A DNA stretch of 64,000 bases from Bin80 sp026709335 (GTDB taxonomy: Bacteria; Bacteroidota; Rhodothermia; Rhodothermales; Bin80), in contig OZ241385.1 in NCBI GenBank assembly GCA_965200825.1, positions 186,001 to 250,000 on the forward strand. The letters run 5' to 3'. The translations under genes were made by a program, and so were the position numbers. Each line of letters begins with the position of its first letter. Within the stretch, counting starts at the first letter, position 1. The notes under the pieces are model-generated. The model made no database searches and was not told the origin of the DNA. It was given only the letters and a program-made list of their open reading frames with translations. Below, piece by piece: positions 53,113 to 62,821 of this stretch.

Positions 53113-55320
53113 ATGGGAATCAATGTAGCGGATCGTGCTCGGGAGTTGCGTGATCATCTCAATCGACACGCATACCGGTATTACGTACTGGCCCAGCCTA
53201 CCATTTCCGATGCTGAATATGATCAACTCCTATCAGAGTTGATCTCAATCGAAAAAGAGTACCCAGAACTAGTTACCCCGGATTCTCCGTCTCAGCGGGT
53301 GGGAAGTGACCTGGACTCAGATTTCTTGAAGGTTACTCACGTTCGTCCTGTATTGAGTCTAGCCAATGCATTCAATGTCGAGGATTTAAGAGCCTGGGAA
53401 GCTCGTAATCGCAAGTTAGCGCCCGATGTTGCATGGGCCTATGTTGTAGAACCCAAGTTTGACGGATTGACCTTGGTATTGCGATACGAAAAAGGTATTC
53501 TTGTGCAGGCAGCCACTCGTGGTAACGGAGAGATTGGTGACTTGGTCACAGCGAATGCACGCACGATCAAATCAGTGCCACTCCGAATTCCCATCGTAGA
53601 AGGGCCGCCGCCTCCCGATGTACTCGTCGTAAGATGCGAAGTACTCTTTACCAAAAAGGCATTTGCAGAGTTGAATCAAGAGCGAATCGCGAAGCAAGAG
53701 CCAGCTTACGTCAACGCGCGTAATACTGCCTCTGGTTCACTCAAGCAAAAAGATGCACAACTTACGGCGAAGAGAAATCTATCCGCTTATGTTTATGACG
53801 TAATGTTTCCGGATGATTTTGTACCCGTGGATCATTTTGAGCGTCTGGATTGGCTATATAATGCAGGATTCAAAATTCCGCCTGAGGTGCAATTGCTTTC
53901 AACATTGGATGAGGTAGCAATGCGAGTTGAATGGTGGCAGAATGAGCGTCAGAGTCTTCCATTCGAAATAGACGGTGTTGTCGTTAAAATCTCGGACAGT
54001 ATTCGAACCAAGCAACTCGGTGTAGTTGGAAAAGACCCCCGAGGGGCAATTGCAGTCAAATTCCCCTCCGAAGAGGCAGTGACCATACTTGAATCCGTAG
54101 AACCTCAGATCGGGAGAACGGGGCGCATTACTCCTAAGGCTAACCTCAAACCCGTATTTGTAGGGGGAGTCACCGTATCCAATGCAACACTACACAATTA
54201 TGATCAGGTAAAGCAACTGGATTTGAGGATCGGAGATACGATCACAATTAAACGGTCAGGAGATGTAATCCCTTATGTTGTCGGTCCTCTCAAAGAAGTT
54301 CGTTCCGGCAGTGAAACACCGGTTATGCCACCTCAACGCTGTCCAGTCAGTGGAGATTCTTTGGTGAGAAAGCGGAATGGTGTTGATTTGTATTGTCCTA
54401 ACTCCAGGTGTTCAGAGAGGATTTTAAGGAGGGTCATCTTTTTTGCATCAAAAGATGGACTGGATATTGAGGGACTTGGACCGAATACTATACAGGTGCT
54501 CTTTAAGTCCGGCTTGATTACAGATGAGGCTGATTTATTCACGCTCACAGAGAAAGCTTTGCTGCCTTTGGAAGGCTTTGCAGCTAAAAAGACATCCGAA
54601 CTGATTGCCTCCGTTCGTAGAAGTCTAAGTCGTCCGCCTGAAAAGCTTTTAGTTGCACTTGGAGTCAATGGCATTGGGGAGACTACAGCTCGTCTGTTAC
54701 TTGGAGAGTTTTCCATAGAAGAACTCATGGCCCTTGCCTCAAATGTGAATACAATTGAGGATCAGCTAGCAACGGAATTATTCCGGAACGAGCAAAGTCT
54801 TTCTGATATTCTCTTAAAAAAAATACATCTTAAGGATCCTGTTTCTGCCTGTATGGAACAATTGGATTCAGATGATGAGGTCTTGATAGCTTCACTGAAA
54901 GAACTCCTTACTATTCTACGCCCTCTTTTAGCATTGGAGGGAGTTGGCCCAACCATGACAAAGGAGATTCTTGTTTGGTTCAGAGAGCTTGAAAATCGAA
55001 ATTTGATTGCCAGGTTGCAGGCGGCAGGAGTTTCCTTCATTCCTCAGGAGAAAACTCAATATTCACAATTATTAGCAGGAAAAACCTTTGTGATCACCGG
55101 ATCTTTAGAGGGAATGACACGATCGGAGGCACGTTCCTGGATTGAATCTCATGGAGGGAAGATTACCGGTAGTGTCAGTAAGAAAACAGATTATCTTTTA
55201 GCGGGGGAAAATGCAGGCAGTAAATTGAAGAAGGCTAGAGCACTTGGGATCACAGTGTTTGAGTTGAATGAATTAACATATCTATTAAACGGGGCAGAAC
55301 ATATCGGTCATGCAAAGTAG
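53113..55320 (+). CDS. ligA: NAD-dependent DNA ligase
   Basis: 735 residues. Ia domain HAYRYYVLAQPTISDAEYDQ, adenylation Lys115 in VVEPKFDGLTL (KxDG), OB fold (GRTGRITPKANLKPV), a zinc finger with Cys in PQRCP...LYCPNSRCS, HhH motifs (GLDIEGLGPNTIQVL, LGVNGIGETTARLLL) and a BRCT domain (GKTFVITGSLEGMTRSEARS). It is about 60 residues longer than usual; the extra stretch lies within the HhH region (around residues 545-600, NEQSLSDILLKK...). It seals nicks and is essential. Its last 11 nt overlap polA. Confidence 0.96.
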   Translation: MGINVADRARELRDHLNRHAYRYYVLAQPTISDAEYDQLLSELISIEKEYPELVTPDSPSQRVGSDLDSDFLKVTHVRPVLSLANAFNVEDLRAWEARNRKLAPDVAWAYVVEPKFDGLTLVLRYEKGILVQAATRGNGEIGDLVTANARTIKSVPLRIPIVEGPPPPDVLVVRCEVLFTKKAFAELNQERIAKQEPAYVNARNTASGSLKQKDAQLTAKRNLSAYVYDVMFPDDFVPVDHFERLDWLYNAGFKIPPEVQLLSTLDEVAMRVEWWQNERQSLPFEIDGVVVKISDSIRTKQLGVVGKDPRGAIAVKFPSEEAVTILESVEPQIGRTGRITPKANLKPVFVGGVTVSNATLHNYDQVKQLDLRIGDTITIKRSGDVIPYVVGPLKEVRSGSETPVMPPQRCPVSGDSLVRKRNGVDLYCPNSRCSERILRRVIFFASKDGLDIEGLGPNTIQVLFKSGLITDEADLFTLTEKALLPLEGFAAKKTSELIASVRRSLSRPPEKLLVALGVNGIGETTARLLLGEFSIEELMALASNVNTIEDQLATELFRNEQSLSDILLKKIHLKDPVSACMEQLDSDDEVLIASLKELLTILRPLLALEGVGPTMTKEILVWFRELENRNLIARLQAAGVSFIPQEKTQYSQLLAGKTFVITGSLEGMTRSEARSWIESHGGKITGSVSKKTDYLLAGENAGSKLKKARALGITVFELNELTYLLNGAEHIGHAK

Positions 55321-58042
55321 TACCCAAGGTTTGACAATTTTTCTTTTGGATGCAATGGCCCTCGCATATCGGGCCCATTTTTCATTCCTGAGCCGACCTC
55401 GGATCAATTCAAGAGGCGAGAATACCAGTGCACTTTATGGTTTCACGACGACACTGATCAACCTGATCGAAGAAGTAGGACTGAAGCACGCGGCAGTCGT
55501 ATTTGATGGACCGGGCAAAACGTTCAGGAATGATCTATATCCGGATTACAAAGCAAATCGAGATGCTCCTCCGGATGCGCTGATCGAAAATTTACCCCGA
55601 ATCAAGGAGTTGGCACACGCGCTATCAATCCCGGTCCTGCAGGCAGATACGTTTGAAGCAGATGACATAATTGGCACATTGGCACGGCAGGCTGATGCAT
55701 CCGGTGCACACGCAGTGATTGTTTCGCCAGATAAAGATTTTCAGCAATTACTTTCTCCTAGGATAGAAATGTTGCGACCGAGACATGGAGCAGGGTTTGA
55801 GCGTCTAACGGAGGGGATTTTCCGCGAAAAATATCAGATTCCACCTCACAATTTTATTGATATGCTCGCTCTGATGGGGGACAGCAGTGATAATGTACCC
55901 GGAGCGAGGGGGATTGGTGAAAAGGGAGCTGCCAAGTTGGTACAGCAGGATCAAACAATTGAGAATATCCTGAGCAAGGCAGCCACATATACGAGTAAGC
56001 GCTGGAGAACCGCACTTACGGAAAACCCGGACATGGTACGGTTGAGCAAAGATTTGGTCACAATCAGAACTGATCTGAACATAGATCTAGATTGGAATGC
56101 CTGCCGTGTTCGTAGTCCAAGAGCAGCAGAGTCATTCACATTTTATCGGCGCTACGAATTCAGTACATTAATTCGCCGCCTTTCCAAAGGAGCAGAACTC
56201 TTTGAAACAGAGGAGATCGCCACCGAGAGTACCTTAAAAAGCTATCAATCAGGTCAGGCAAATTATCGCATGATCACAACAATCGGTGAGCTGAAAACCT
56301 TCGAGCAATCTCTGAAAGAGACTCACCGTGTTGGATTGTCTACTATTATGACATCCGGCTCCCCAGTTCGCGCGGACTGGTTAGGGTTGGCGATTTCCTG
56401 GGATTCGGGGAGCGCAGTGTATGTACCACTTCCCTTACAGGATGGCACATCAGAGCAGGAAGTGATTCGTGTTCTCGCACCTGTTTTTTCCAACGGGAAA
56501 GTAGAAAAAATAGGGCATGATCTGAAACCTTTACTCGTTCGACTTCGACAGTATTCCGTCCCGGTTCGGGGCAAGCTTTTTGACACCCAGATCGCTCATT
56601 ATTTACTTTCTCCAGATCAAAATCATAGGTTTGGGACGGTTACGAAGCAGCAATTGAACTACGAGCCTCAGGAAATGGAAGATATTCTGGGGACGGGTCG
56701 ACTACAAAAAGAACCGCGCAGTATTGTTCCGGAGAAGTTCAGAGTTCTCGCATGTGAGCGGGCAGCCTGCCCACTTGCGATGCAGGGAAGATTGAGGGAT
56801 AAACTTAAAGAAAACAGTCTTCTGCAAGTGGCAGATGAGATTGAGTTTCCACTGGTTTATGTATTAGCTGACATGGAGGCTACGGGAGTACAGTTAAACC
56901 GTTCAGTTCTGGATGAACTAGGTCCAAAAATTCAGAGAAACCTAGATCAATACGCCAGTGAGATCTACGAGGAAGCTGGGGAATCATTTAATATTGCTTC
57001 ATCAAAGCAGGTAGGAGAGATTCTTTTTGGAAAGCTGGGATATCCCGTCAAACAGAAAACTCCTTCCGGAAAGCCTTCTACAAAAGAAGAAGTTCTTCTG
57101 GATCTTGCTACCGAATACAAGGTAGCCGCCCTCATCATAGATTGGCGGAAGGCTGCCAAATTGAAAGGGACGTATGTGGACAGTTTGGCGCGAATGATTG
57201 TATCGAATACTTCGCGAGTTCATACGATATTTCATCAGACTTCGGCAGCCACAGGACGGCTATCCTCTACAGATCCAGCTCTCCAGAATATTCCTGTCCG
57301 TGACGAAACTGGCCGGTACCTTCGTTGCGCATTTATAGCTCCAGAGGGATGGTATATTCTTTCAGCAGATTATTCCCAGATTGAACTACGAATTCTTGCT
57401 CATATGAGTGGAGATCAGGGATTGCGGGAATTCTTTGCAACTGGCAGAGATCCACATACGGAGACGGCTGCTCGGATTTACAAGGTAGATGCTTCTGAAA
57501 TTACACGGGAACAGCGCAATAAAGCCAAAGCGGTCAATTATGGGATTCCATACGGTCTTTCGCCTTCTGGTCTCTCGCGTGGCTTACGATGTACACGCAA
57601 GGAAGCACAGCAACTCATGAATGCTCACCAAGAATCTTTCCCGGGAATCTGGCGATTCATGCAGAGTCAAGTTGAATTAGCCAAAGAGCATGGATTTGCT
57701 GCTACTCTGAAGGGAAGGCGTCGTTATCTACCAGATTTGAAGGCTCGTAATGGGGCAGTACGGGCTGCTGCTGAGCGTATCGCAGTCAATATGCCGATTC
57801 AAGGGACACAAGCTGATATGATTAAGCTTGCTGCTATTGCAATTGATCGAAAGTTACAGCAGGCAGGCATGCGATCAAAAGCAATACTTCAGGTTCATGA
57901 TGAACTTGTATTTGAAGTTCCCAAGGAGGAATTAGCGGAGGCGGGGGAACTTGTTCGAGCTTGTATGACGCAGGCTATGAGGCTTGATGTCCCGATTGAA
58001 GTCAATCTTGGAAGTGGTATCAATTGGCTTCAGGCACACTAG
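55310..58042 (+). CDS. polA: DNA polymerase I, with a degenerate 3'-5' exonuclease domain
   Basis: 910 residues. The 5' nuclease domain is complete (FLLDAMALAYRAHFSF, ADDIIGTLARQ, MGDSSDNVPGARGIGEKGA). The 3'-5' exonuclease region (about 310-490) has lost the metal-binding DxE: where FDTET is expected it reads VGLSTIMTSGSPV. The DEDD-type NLKYD is IGHDLKPLL. The polymerase domain is intact: SADYSQIELRILAHMSGDQG (about residue 685), NKAKAVNYGIPYGLSPSGL and QVHDELVFEVP. Repair and Okazaki processing without proofreading is expected, as in Taq-type enzymes. Starts inside ligA. Confidence 0.95.
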   Translation: MQSSTQGLTIFLLDAMALAYRAHFSFLSRPRINSRGENTSALYGFTTTLINLIEEVGLKHAAVVFDGPGKTFRNDLYPDYKANRDAPPDALIENLPRIKELAHALSIPVLQADTFEADDIIGTLARQADASGAHAVIVSPDKDFQQLLSPRIEMLRPRHGAGFERLTEGIFREKYQIPPHNFIDMLALMGDSSDNVPGARGIGEKGAAKLVQQDQTIENILSKAATYTSKRWRTALTENPDMVRLSKDLVTIRTDLNIDLDWNACRVRSPRAAESFTFYRRYEFSTLIRRLSKGAELFETEEIATESTLKSYQSGQANYRMITTIGELKTFEQSLKETHRVGLSTIMTSGSPVRADWLGLAISWDSGSAVYVPLPLQDGTSEQEVIRVLAPVFSNGKVEKIGHDLKPLLVRLRQYSVPVRGKLFDTQIAHYLLSPDQNHRFGTVTKQQLNYEPQEMEDILGTGRLQKEPRSIVPEKFRVLACERAACPLAMQGRLRDKLKENSLLQVADEIEFPLVYVLADMEATGVQLNRSVLDELGPKIQRNLDQYASEIYEEAGESFNIASSKQVGEILFGKLGYPVKQKTPSGKPSTKEEVLLDLATEYKVAALIIDWRKAAKLKGTYVDSLARMIVSNTSRVHTIFHQTSAATGRLSSTDPALQNIPVRDETGRYLRCAFIAPEGWYILSADYSQIELRILAHMSGDQGLREFFATGRDPHTETAARIYKVDASEITREQRNKAKAVNYGIPYGLSPSGLSRGLRCTRKEAQQLMNAHQESFPGIWRFMQSQVELAKEHGFAATLKGRRRYLPDLKARNGAVRAAAERIAVNMPIQGTQADMIKLAAIAIDRKLQQAGMRSKAILQVHDELVFEVPKEELAEAGELVRACMTQAMRLDVPIEVNLGSGINWLQAH

Positions 58043-58814
58043 TGACTTGAGACAGTCGCGCCAGGACTGGAGCATGATCGGAAGGGCGCTCAAGATCACG
58101 CTCATCAACATCCACCCATGCATTGGTACTCGCATCGGTGATTGCTTGGGTTCCAAGAATATGATCAATGCATACACCATCATTCCAGTCAAATCCGCGT
58201 GTACGAAAATCCCACCAAGTATATACGCCAGGTCCTGGCATAGATTTTCGGAGAATATTCGAGAGCGAAAATTTGTTCATCAATACCTTTAGTTTTTCCC
58301 GTGCAACCGGGTCGCATAGGACAGATTCTCGCCAATTGTTTGGATGCGCAACATCCAAGTCATCAAAGGTAATATTAAAATCTCCCGTCAGGATAAATTC
58401 TGGATACTGCTCCCGCTCAGCATCCAGAAATTTATCCAGAGCATCGAGCCATCGAAGCTTGTAAGCATGCTTTGGTGTGCCTACTTTTCGCCCATTTGGC
58501 ACATATACGTTAATAACTCTCAGGTTGTGGATAGTGCCAGCGATTACACGCGCCTCATTGTCCAGTCCACATCGAACATCTTCAACCGCTCCACGGGTCA
58601 AAAATGCTACTCCATTATAGGAAGGTTGCCCGTAGATATCTGCTTGGTATCCAACTTCACGGATTGCATCATGAGGGAATGTTGCCTCGGTTGCTTTGAT
58701 TTCCTGCAGGCAGACAATTTCCGGATTATGTCGTTCTAGAAAGTCAAGAATTCTAACGATCCGGGCACGTGCAGAATTTACGTTCCAAGTAACGAGTTTA
58801 ACAGTGGAGGACAT
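58020..58814 (-). CDS. xth: Exodeoxyribonuclease III-type AP endonuclease
   Basis: 264 residues. TWNVNSARARIVRILDFLER, VCLQEIKATE (metal Glu), YNGVAFLTRG, VYVPNGRKVGTPKHAYKLRW, LTGDFNITFDDLD (Asp-Asn) and the final RPSDHAPVLARL (His). All catalytic residues present. It cuts abasic sites. Convergent with polA, overlapping it by 23 nt at the 3' ends; ligA, polA and xth are all base-excision repair functions. Confidence 0.93.
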   Translation of the reverse strand: MSSTVKLVTWNVNSARARIVRILDFLERHNPEIVCLQEIKATEATFPHDAIREVGYQADIYGQPSYNGVAFLTRGAVEDVRCGLDNEARVIAGTIHNLRVINVYVPNGRKVGTPKHAYKLRWLDALDKFLDAEREQYPEFILTGDFNITFDDLDVAHPNNWRESVLCDPVAREKLKVLMNKFSLSNILRKSMPGPGVYTWWDFRTRGFDWNDGVCIDHILGTQAITDASTNAWVDVDERDLERPSDHAPVLARLSQVTSVPEAN

Positions 58815-59127
58815 GGTTCACTTGAGCACACAGGCAGATTCAGCAATCAGAGTAATTTTAGATTTACGACATAGGTGTCTCACTTCAACGAGAATTATGA
58901 GCGTTCTTGTGTAGTACGGACGGAATTGATTCGGAGAAAAGCAGACATCATTGCAGGAAGGAGTATGATCAGGATTGTGATAGTGATCATATGTGTATTA
59001 AGATGAAAGTTTGCACCCAGTGGGGATTATTTTTTGGGTTTGCGTGTCACATTTATTTTTCGGTTCGTATGAGTCTGTTTTGTGATTGTTTCGCGGATAC
59101 ATCAATTATCTCAGGGCCCCACCGATT
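58815..59127 (+). other. Gene-free stretch downstream of the xth start
   Basis: 313 bases. The open frame at 58907-59218 has no recognisable features. Probably xth promoter plus spacer up to the IS remnant. Confidence 0.3.
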
Positions 59128-59555
59128 TCAGTGGTTCTTGATGCCTTCTTCCCGTTCTAAAAAGGCCTCAGATGAGGGAATCAGCGCGTCAAGAGTCCGG
59201 CAAGGTCTGTCAGTGTAGTTTCTGAAAATGAGACCAAAACTGTCTCCACGCCTCATCCGATTTGCTGTCGTGAGGGCGTGATCAGCGGCCAGATCGAATT
59301 TCATCGTGTCCATCCCTGAGCTAACATCAGGATATATTGCAAAAGCAGTTGTGCCAACGTATACTTGATCCGGGTCTGATCTTGGGGATCTTCAAGATCC
59401 GTGACCAGAAAGTCAAGGATTTTTGTCTTATCCAGAACCGACCGGATCAGAAACACCCCCGCACCCGGGGCCGTGTGAAGATCTGCGTTGGCATCAATGT
59501 GAATGGAACGGTTAAACTCGGGGGTGAAAATTCGCCTTCGAGAGTTTACTTCGAG
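59128..59555 (-). pseudogene. IS1380-like transposase N-terminal remnant
   Basis: Minus frame 59555-59301 reads FNRSIHIDANADLHTAPGAG, LDKTKILDFLVTDLEDPQDQ and LAQLLLQYILMLAQGWTR, then stops. A shift at about 59305-59313 continues with DTMKFDLAADHALTTANR down to a stop at 59128. The layout L-x-D-P-x-D, LLLQ, AQGW, then Dpal-type block is that of IS1380-family N-termini. No catalytic residues remain. Assigned from remembered family features only. Confidence 0.45.
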
Positions 59556-59745
59556 TCACCCAGTGGGTGAATTGTTTTGGATGATTTCTAAAGCCCTCAA
59601 CATGCATGAATAATTGCAATCTTTTTGATCAAAAACCGCACCAGAAGGCTCCCTAAGATCTAAAGTGTAGGCGACACTAAAGTTTCATTTTAGCGTAAAT
59701 TAATCAAAAATCAAAGCTATGGTGAATATTAAGGGGTGGAGATAT

Positions 59746-61776
59746 TTATACACTGGGTAGCGGATTTCTGAATCCGCGAATCCGCATCTTAATATTCTTT
59801 CTAGGCGCGGCCGTCGGAACTGGATTGATTTTCATTTTCTTGTGTTCAGAAACTAACTCCAAGTCACAATAATAAGCAATCAGCATAATATTGACAGCCA
59901 GTTGCAATTCATGAAAACGCTGCCCTAAACATGCATGAGGGCCCATTCCATAGGTACTGTAAGCTCCTGGATTTTTATGCTCGGCACGTTCCGGCAGATA
60001 ACGATCTATGTCAAACTTTTCGGGGTTATCGAATAATGTATCGTCATAGTTCGTTGCGGTTTGAACCATCATTAGTATGGATCCAGCAGGGACCTCATAA
60101 CCATCATAGACAAATTGGTTCGACACTGCCCGAACCTGTATTCCGATAACCGGATACATACGAGTAGATTCCATAATAAGTCGTACGGTCACATCCGAAT
60201 TTTGGGGAGAATAATCTTTCTCAGTTGGCATCCGCCCATTCCCGTAAATTTTTTCAGCCTCCCTATAGATCCGCTCATGTACATCTGGATTTTTCAACAT
60301 ACAATAAACCGCAAGGGACAGCGCCGATCCCCCATAAATATTGACCAGCATATTTGAGCAAAAAGACCAAGCTAAATCTGTCTCGGATATTGATTGAGGA
60401 TCCTTCCTGTTAATGTCGATGATTCCATCTGCCCAGTCAATCGGTTCTCCTTTACGCTGACCGTACGTATGTGACGAAATAACCAATTCCTTAAATTTAT
60501 TTATATATTTTTTGTAACGTCTCATTTTGGGAGTTCGGAGCATAAAATTCGGTAATACATTCCCTCCCTTCACCAATAATGCACGATGCTGAAATTCCCT
60601 CAACTCATCAGTAAAACTACATTCGTCTAGGCTGAATCCCAAGAGCATCATCTGAGGACCGATATGCTTCTTGAATGTAGGAGCTATCGAAACAACGGAT
60701 CCAGCTTTCCATCCTCTGAGAGATGAAAGGATGGTCTTATGTAGCTCTGGAAACCGATTCCCAATAACAGAACGAGCATAATGCTTGCTCATTGCTCTGC
60801 GTATTTTGTAATGAGTAGCACCATCTGAGCCTGGCATGCAGATAGTAGCACCGTAGTATTTTTCAAGATCTCCGATAAACTCTTTAGTGCGTAAATAGTA
60901 TCTGGAGTGTTTGTGGAACCACAGGTTTGCCTCCGTCCCCATCATACCATATGTCGGTTTTCCCTGGAATTTAAAAGGGAATTTCATGATGGCTCCATAT
61001 TTCTTATAGAGTTCCTGTGCTCCTTTTGGAATCAATCCGTTACGAAAAGATTGACTCCCTACAAAATCTCTAATTCGGGCTTGTGGAATAGGCTTCGTAC
61101 TGATGGTTGCTCGTCCAAGTTGGATTGCCGTCTCCTGTACAGCAGTGCCAACAGTTCGTCCGATAAGATCCAGCTTCGAGATCAGTTCAATCCTGTCCAC
61201 TGCCTCCTCATAATCTTCCAAATCAAGCAACAGAGTAAACCCCTCACATGTATTCATTAGAGCGATCAGAATCGCATCACGTGGATCTGGAATCACGTCA
61301 CTAAATATCACACTTCGAATTCTTGCTTTTGCTTCCTCTCGGACATTGACACTATCTTTGGGGTAGTTTCCCGACCGTAAAATTTCACGATTGAGTCCCC
61401 AAAAAGACCCTGCTTCCTGGACGAGAATACCCAGATTTACTAAGCGTTCTAGTGCTTTCGAAATGATTTCATCACTCTGACTTGCACTTCGCTCAATCCA
61501 GTACTGTGTATCGTGATTTCTTTCGGACTTCTCAATTTTGTCAAGTATGGAATTAAGGATTTCATCATCAGTAGGTGTAGAATCAACAAGAAAAAGCGAA
61601 TTTGTATCTGTATCAATTCGACCTTGAAGAGCAAGATCTGCAATTACTGCTCCAGCCATCGCACAATACAACTCCCAGCCTGGCGCTATGTCCAAATAGC
61701 CGGTATTCTCACTCAATAAAAGCAAAACTAATTCTTCAGCAAGACCAATATCAAATGGGCCAATATTCGTACTCAT
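59746..61776 (-). CDS. GPP34 (GOLPH3-like) domain fused to cytochrome P450
   Basis: 676 residues. Residues 9-215 match GPP34/GOLPH3: LAEELVLLLLSENTGYLDIA, AGAVIADLALQGRIDTDTNS, then WIERSASQSDEIISKALERL, LGILVQE and the helical DVIPDPRDAILIALMNTCEG. Residues 235-676 are a P450: PGSDGATHYKIRRAM (C-helix region), ESTR (ExxR, E536-R539), FDIDRYLPER and the heme-ligand loop YGMGPHACLGQR (Cys616). The I-helix reads NIYGGSALSLA (G482), lacking the acid-Thr pair used for O2 activation. No N-terminal membrane anchor. GPP34 binds PI4P-like lipid head groups in eukaryotes, so the domain may dock the P450 to membrane lipid. No redox partner is adjacent. Confidence 0.85.
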   Translation of the reverse strand: MSTNIGPFDIGLAEELVLLLLSENTGYLDIAPGWELYCAMAGAVIADLALQGRIDTDTNSLFLVDSTPTDDEILNSILDKIEKSERNHDTQYWIERSASQSDEIISKALERLVNLGILVQEAGSFWGLNREILRSGNYPKDSVNVREEAKARIRSVIFSDVIPDPRDAILIALMNTCEGFTLLLDLEDYEEAVDRIELISKLDLIGRTVGTAVQETAIQLGRATISTKPIPQARIRDFVGSQSFRNGLIPKGAQELYKKYGAIMKFPFKFQGKPTYGMMGTEANLWFHKHSRYYLRTKEFIGDLEKYYGATICMPGSDGATHYKIRRAMSKHYARSVIGNRFPELHKTILSSLRGWKAGSVVSIAPTFKKHIGPQMMLLGFSLDECSFTDELREFQHRALLVKGGNVLPNFMLRTPKMRRYKKYINKFKELVISSHTYGQRKGEPIDWADGIIDINRKDPQSISETDLAWSFCSNMLVNIYGGSALSLAVYCMLKNPDVHERIYREAEKIYGNGRMPTEKDYSPQNSDVTVRLIMESTRMYPVIGIQVRAVSNQFVYDGYEVPAGSILMMVQTATNYDDTLFDNPEKFDIDRYLPERAEHKNPGAYSTYGMGPHACLGQRFHELQLAVNIMLIAYYCDLELVSEHKKMKINPVPTAAPRKNIKMRIRGFRNPLPSV

Positions 61777-62149
61777 TGTTTATCTCAAATAAGTAACTGT
61801 TTACCTCATACAATATGATGCCCAACATAGGATGTAGGCACACGATATATCCGATCAGACAAATAATTCCCCTCCATACTACAGATGCCACTAGGAGTTT
61901 ACATCTCTTTGACCATGGGAATCAATGGCTGATAAATATCTCCAGAGATAACTGTAATCTTAATTCTATACAATATACGGAGAGTGGCATTATTACATGT
62001 AATATACTCAAATTTTCATTTTCTCATACAAATCCGACTGAACCATGCATTTACATTGTTTGGAAGTAAGTTTTCGCTTTACGGTAGATCAACATAGGGG
62101 GTAATCAAAATCTTCGTGCCATAGAATTGTGAATATGAAGGGATCATAT
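61777..62149 (-). other. Upstream region of the P450 fusion gene
   Basis: 373 bases, AT-rich, without a gene. The promoter of the fusion gene should be here. No operator-like repeat stood out. Confidence 0.35.
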
Positions 62150-62482
62150 GCTCCTTTCACAGTATCCCGACAGGCTCCCTCCAACCTTATCCCAAGATTG
62201 TTCGACTACCTTAGTTTTGACCATTATTTAATCCTTTTGGCATGTCATCTACGATTCACTTGCGTTCGACTCACACTTGACACGTTTCTACAACTGCCTT
62301 TTCCCAGCTCGTTCACCATCAAACCTCATTAAGTGCAACAGCAGCGGGTAGTTGCAAACTCGGCCTGTACGGCGATTGCGAGAGGACTTTCCTCATCTCT
62401 TACACAGTTCAATACATCTTTATCTTTGGTTAAGTCATTAACTGTACCTCCGTGTACCCTCGTGGCACGCCCAGACGGGCAC
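62150..62482 (-). ncRNA. Candidate group II intron 5' remnant
   Basis: Read on the minus strand from 62482, the sequence starts GTGCCCGTCTGGGCGTGCC (a GUG start with a GCCC/GGGC stem). It continues with GTACACGGAGGTACAGTTAA, later GAGTCGAACGCAAGTGAATC and GGATAAGGTTGGAGGGAG, blocks I associate with domain I of bacterial group II introns. No reverse transcriptase ORF and no domain V lies further on, so at most a truncated 5' piece. The plus-strand frames here look spurious. Confidence 0.4.
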
Positions 62483-62821
62483 CAGATACACAGAGGGAGC
62501 CACTGCCCAAACGAGTATTTGTTGGATTGAATTTGCCTAGATCATAGAATGCATTTGTACAGCTACACAACTCGTTGGGGGCCAACACTCAGATAACTAA
62601 AATCACGGGTTTACGGAGACAGAGCAAAAATATCCGTATATTGGGTCCTCGAAAAAAGAACTTCGATTAAACAGTTTTTTTGCATGCACTATATGCAAAA
62701 GGGAGAGATGCTGACAATCTGTATACCCCCTCATCATCTTATTATGACATTCGTGAATCGCAATTCAATGCCTTTTAAGAACTAACGTTACTTAGGAAAT
62801 TTGGTTGAATCAAAAGATTTA
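62483..62821 (+). other. Gene-free stretch before the efflux adaptor
   Basis: 339 bases. Contains the likely promoter of the 62822 gene. No terminator or repeat recognised. Confidence 0.35.

Noticed and set aside
58907..59218. 103-codon plus-strand frame after xth
   Set aside because: Starts within spacer, many rare-looking residues, partly antisense to the IS1380-like remnant.
62129..62530. Two short plus-strand frames near 62.3 kb
   Set aside because: They lie over the structured minus-strand region and have no protein features.
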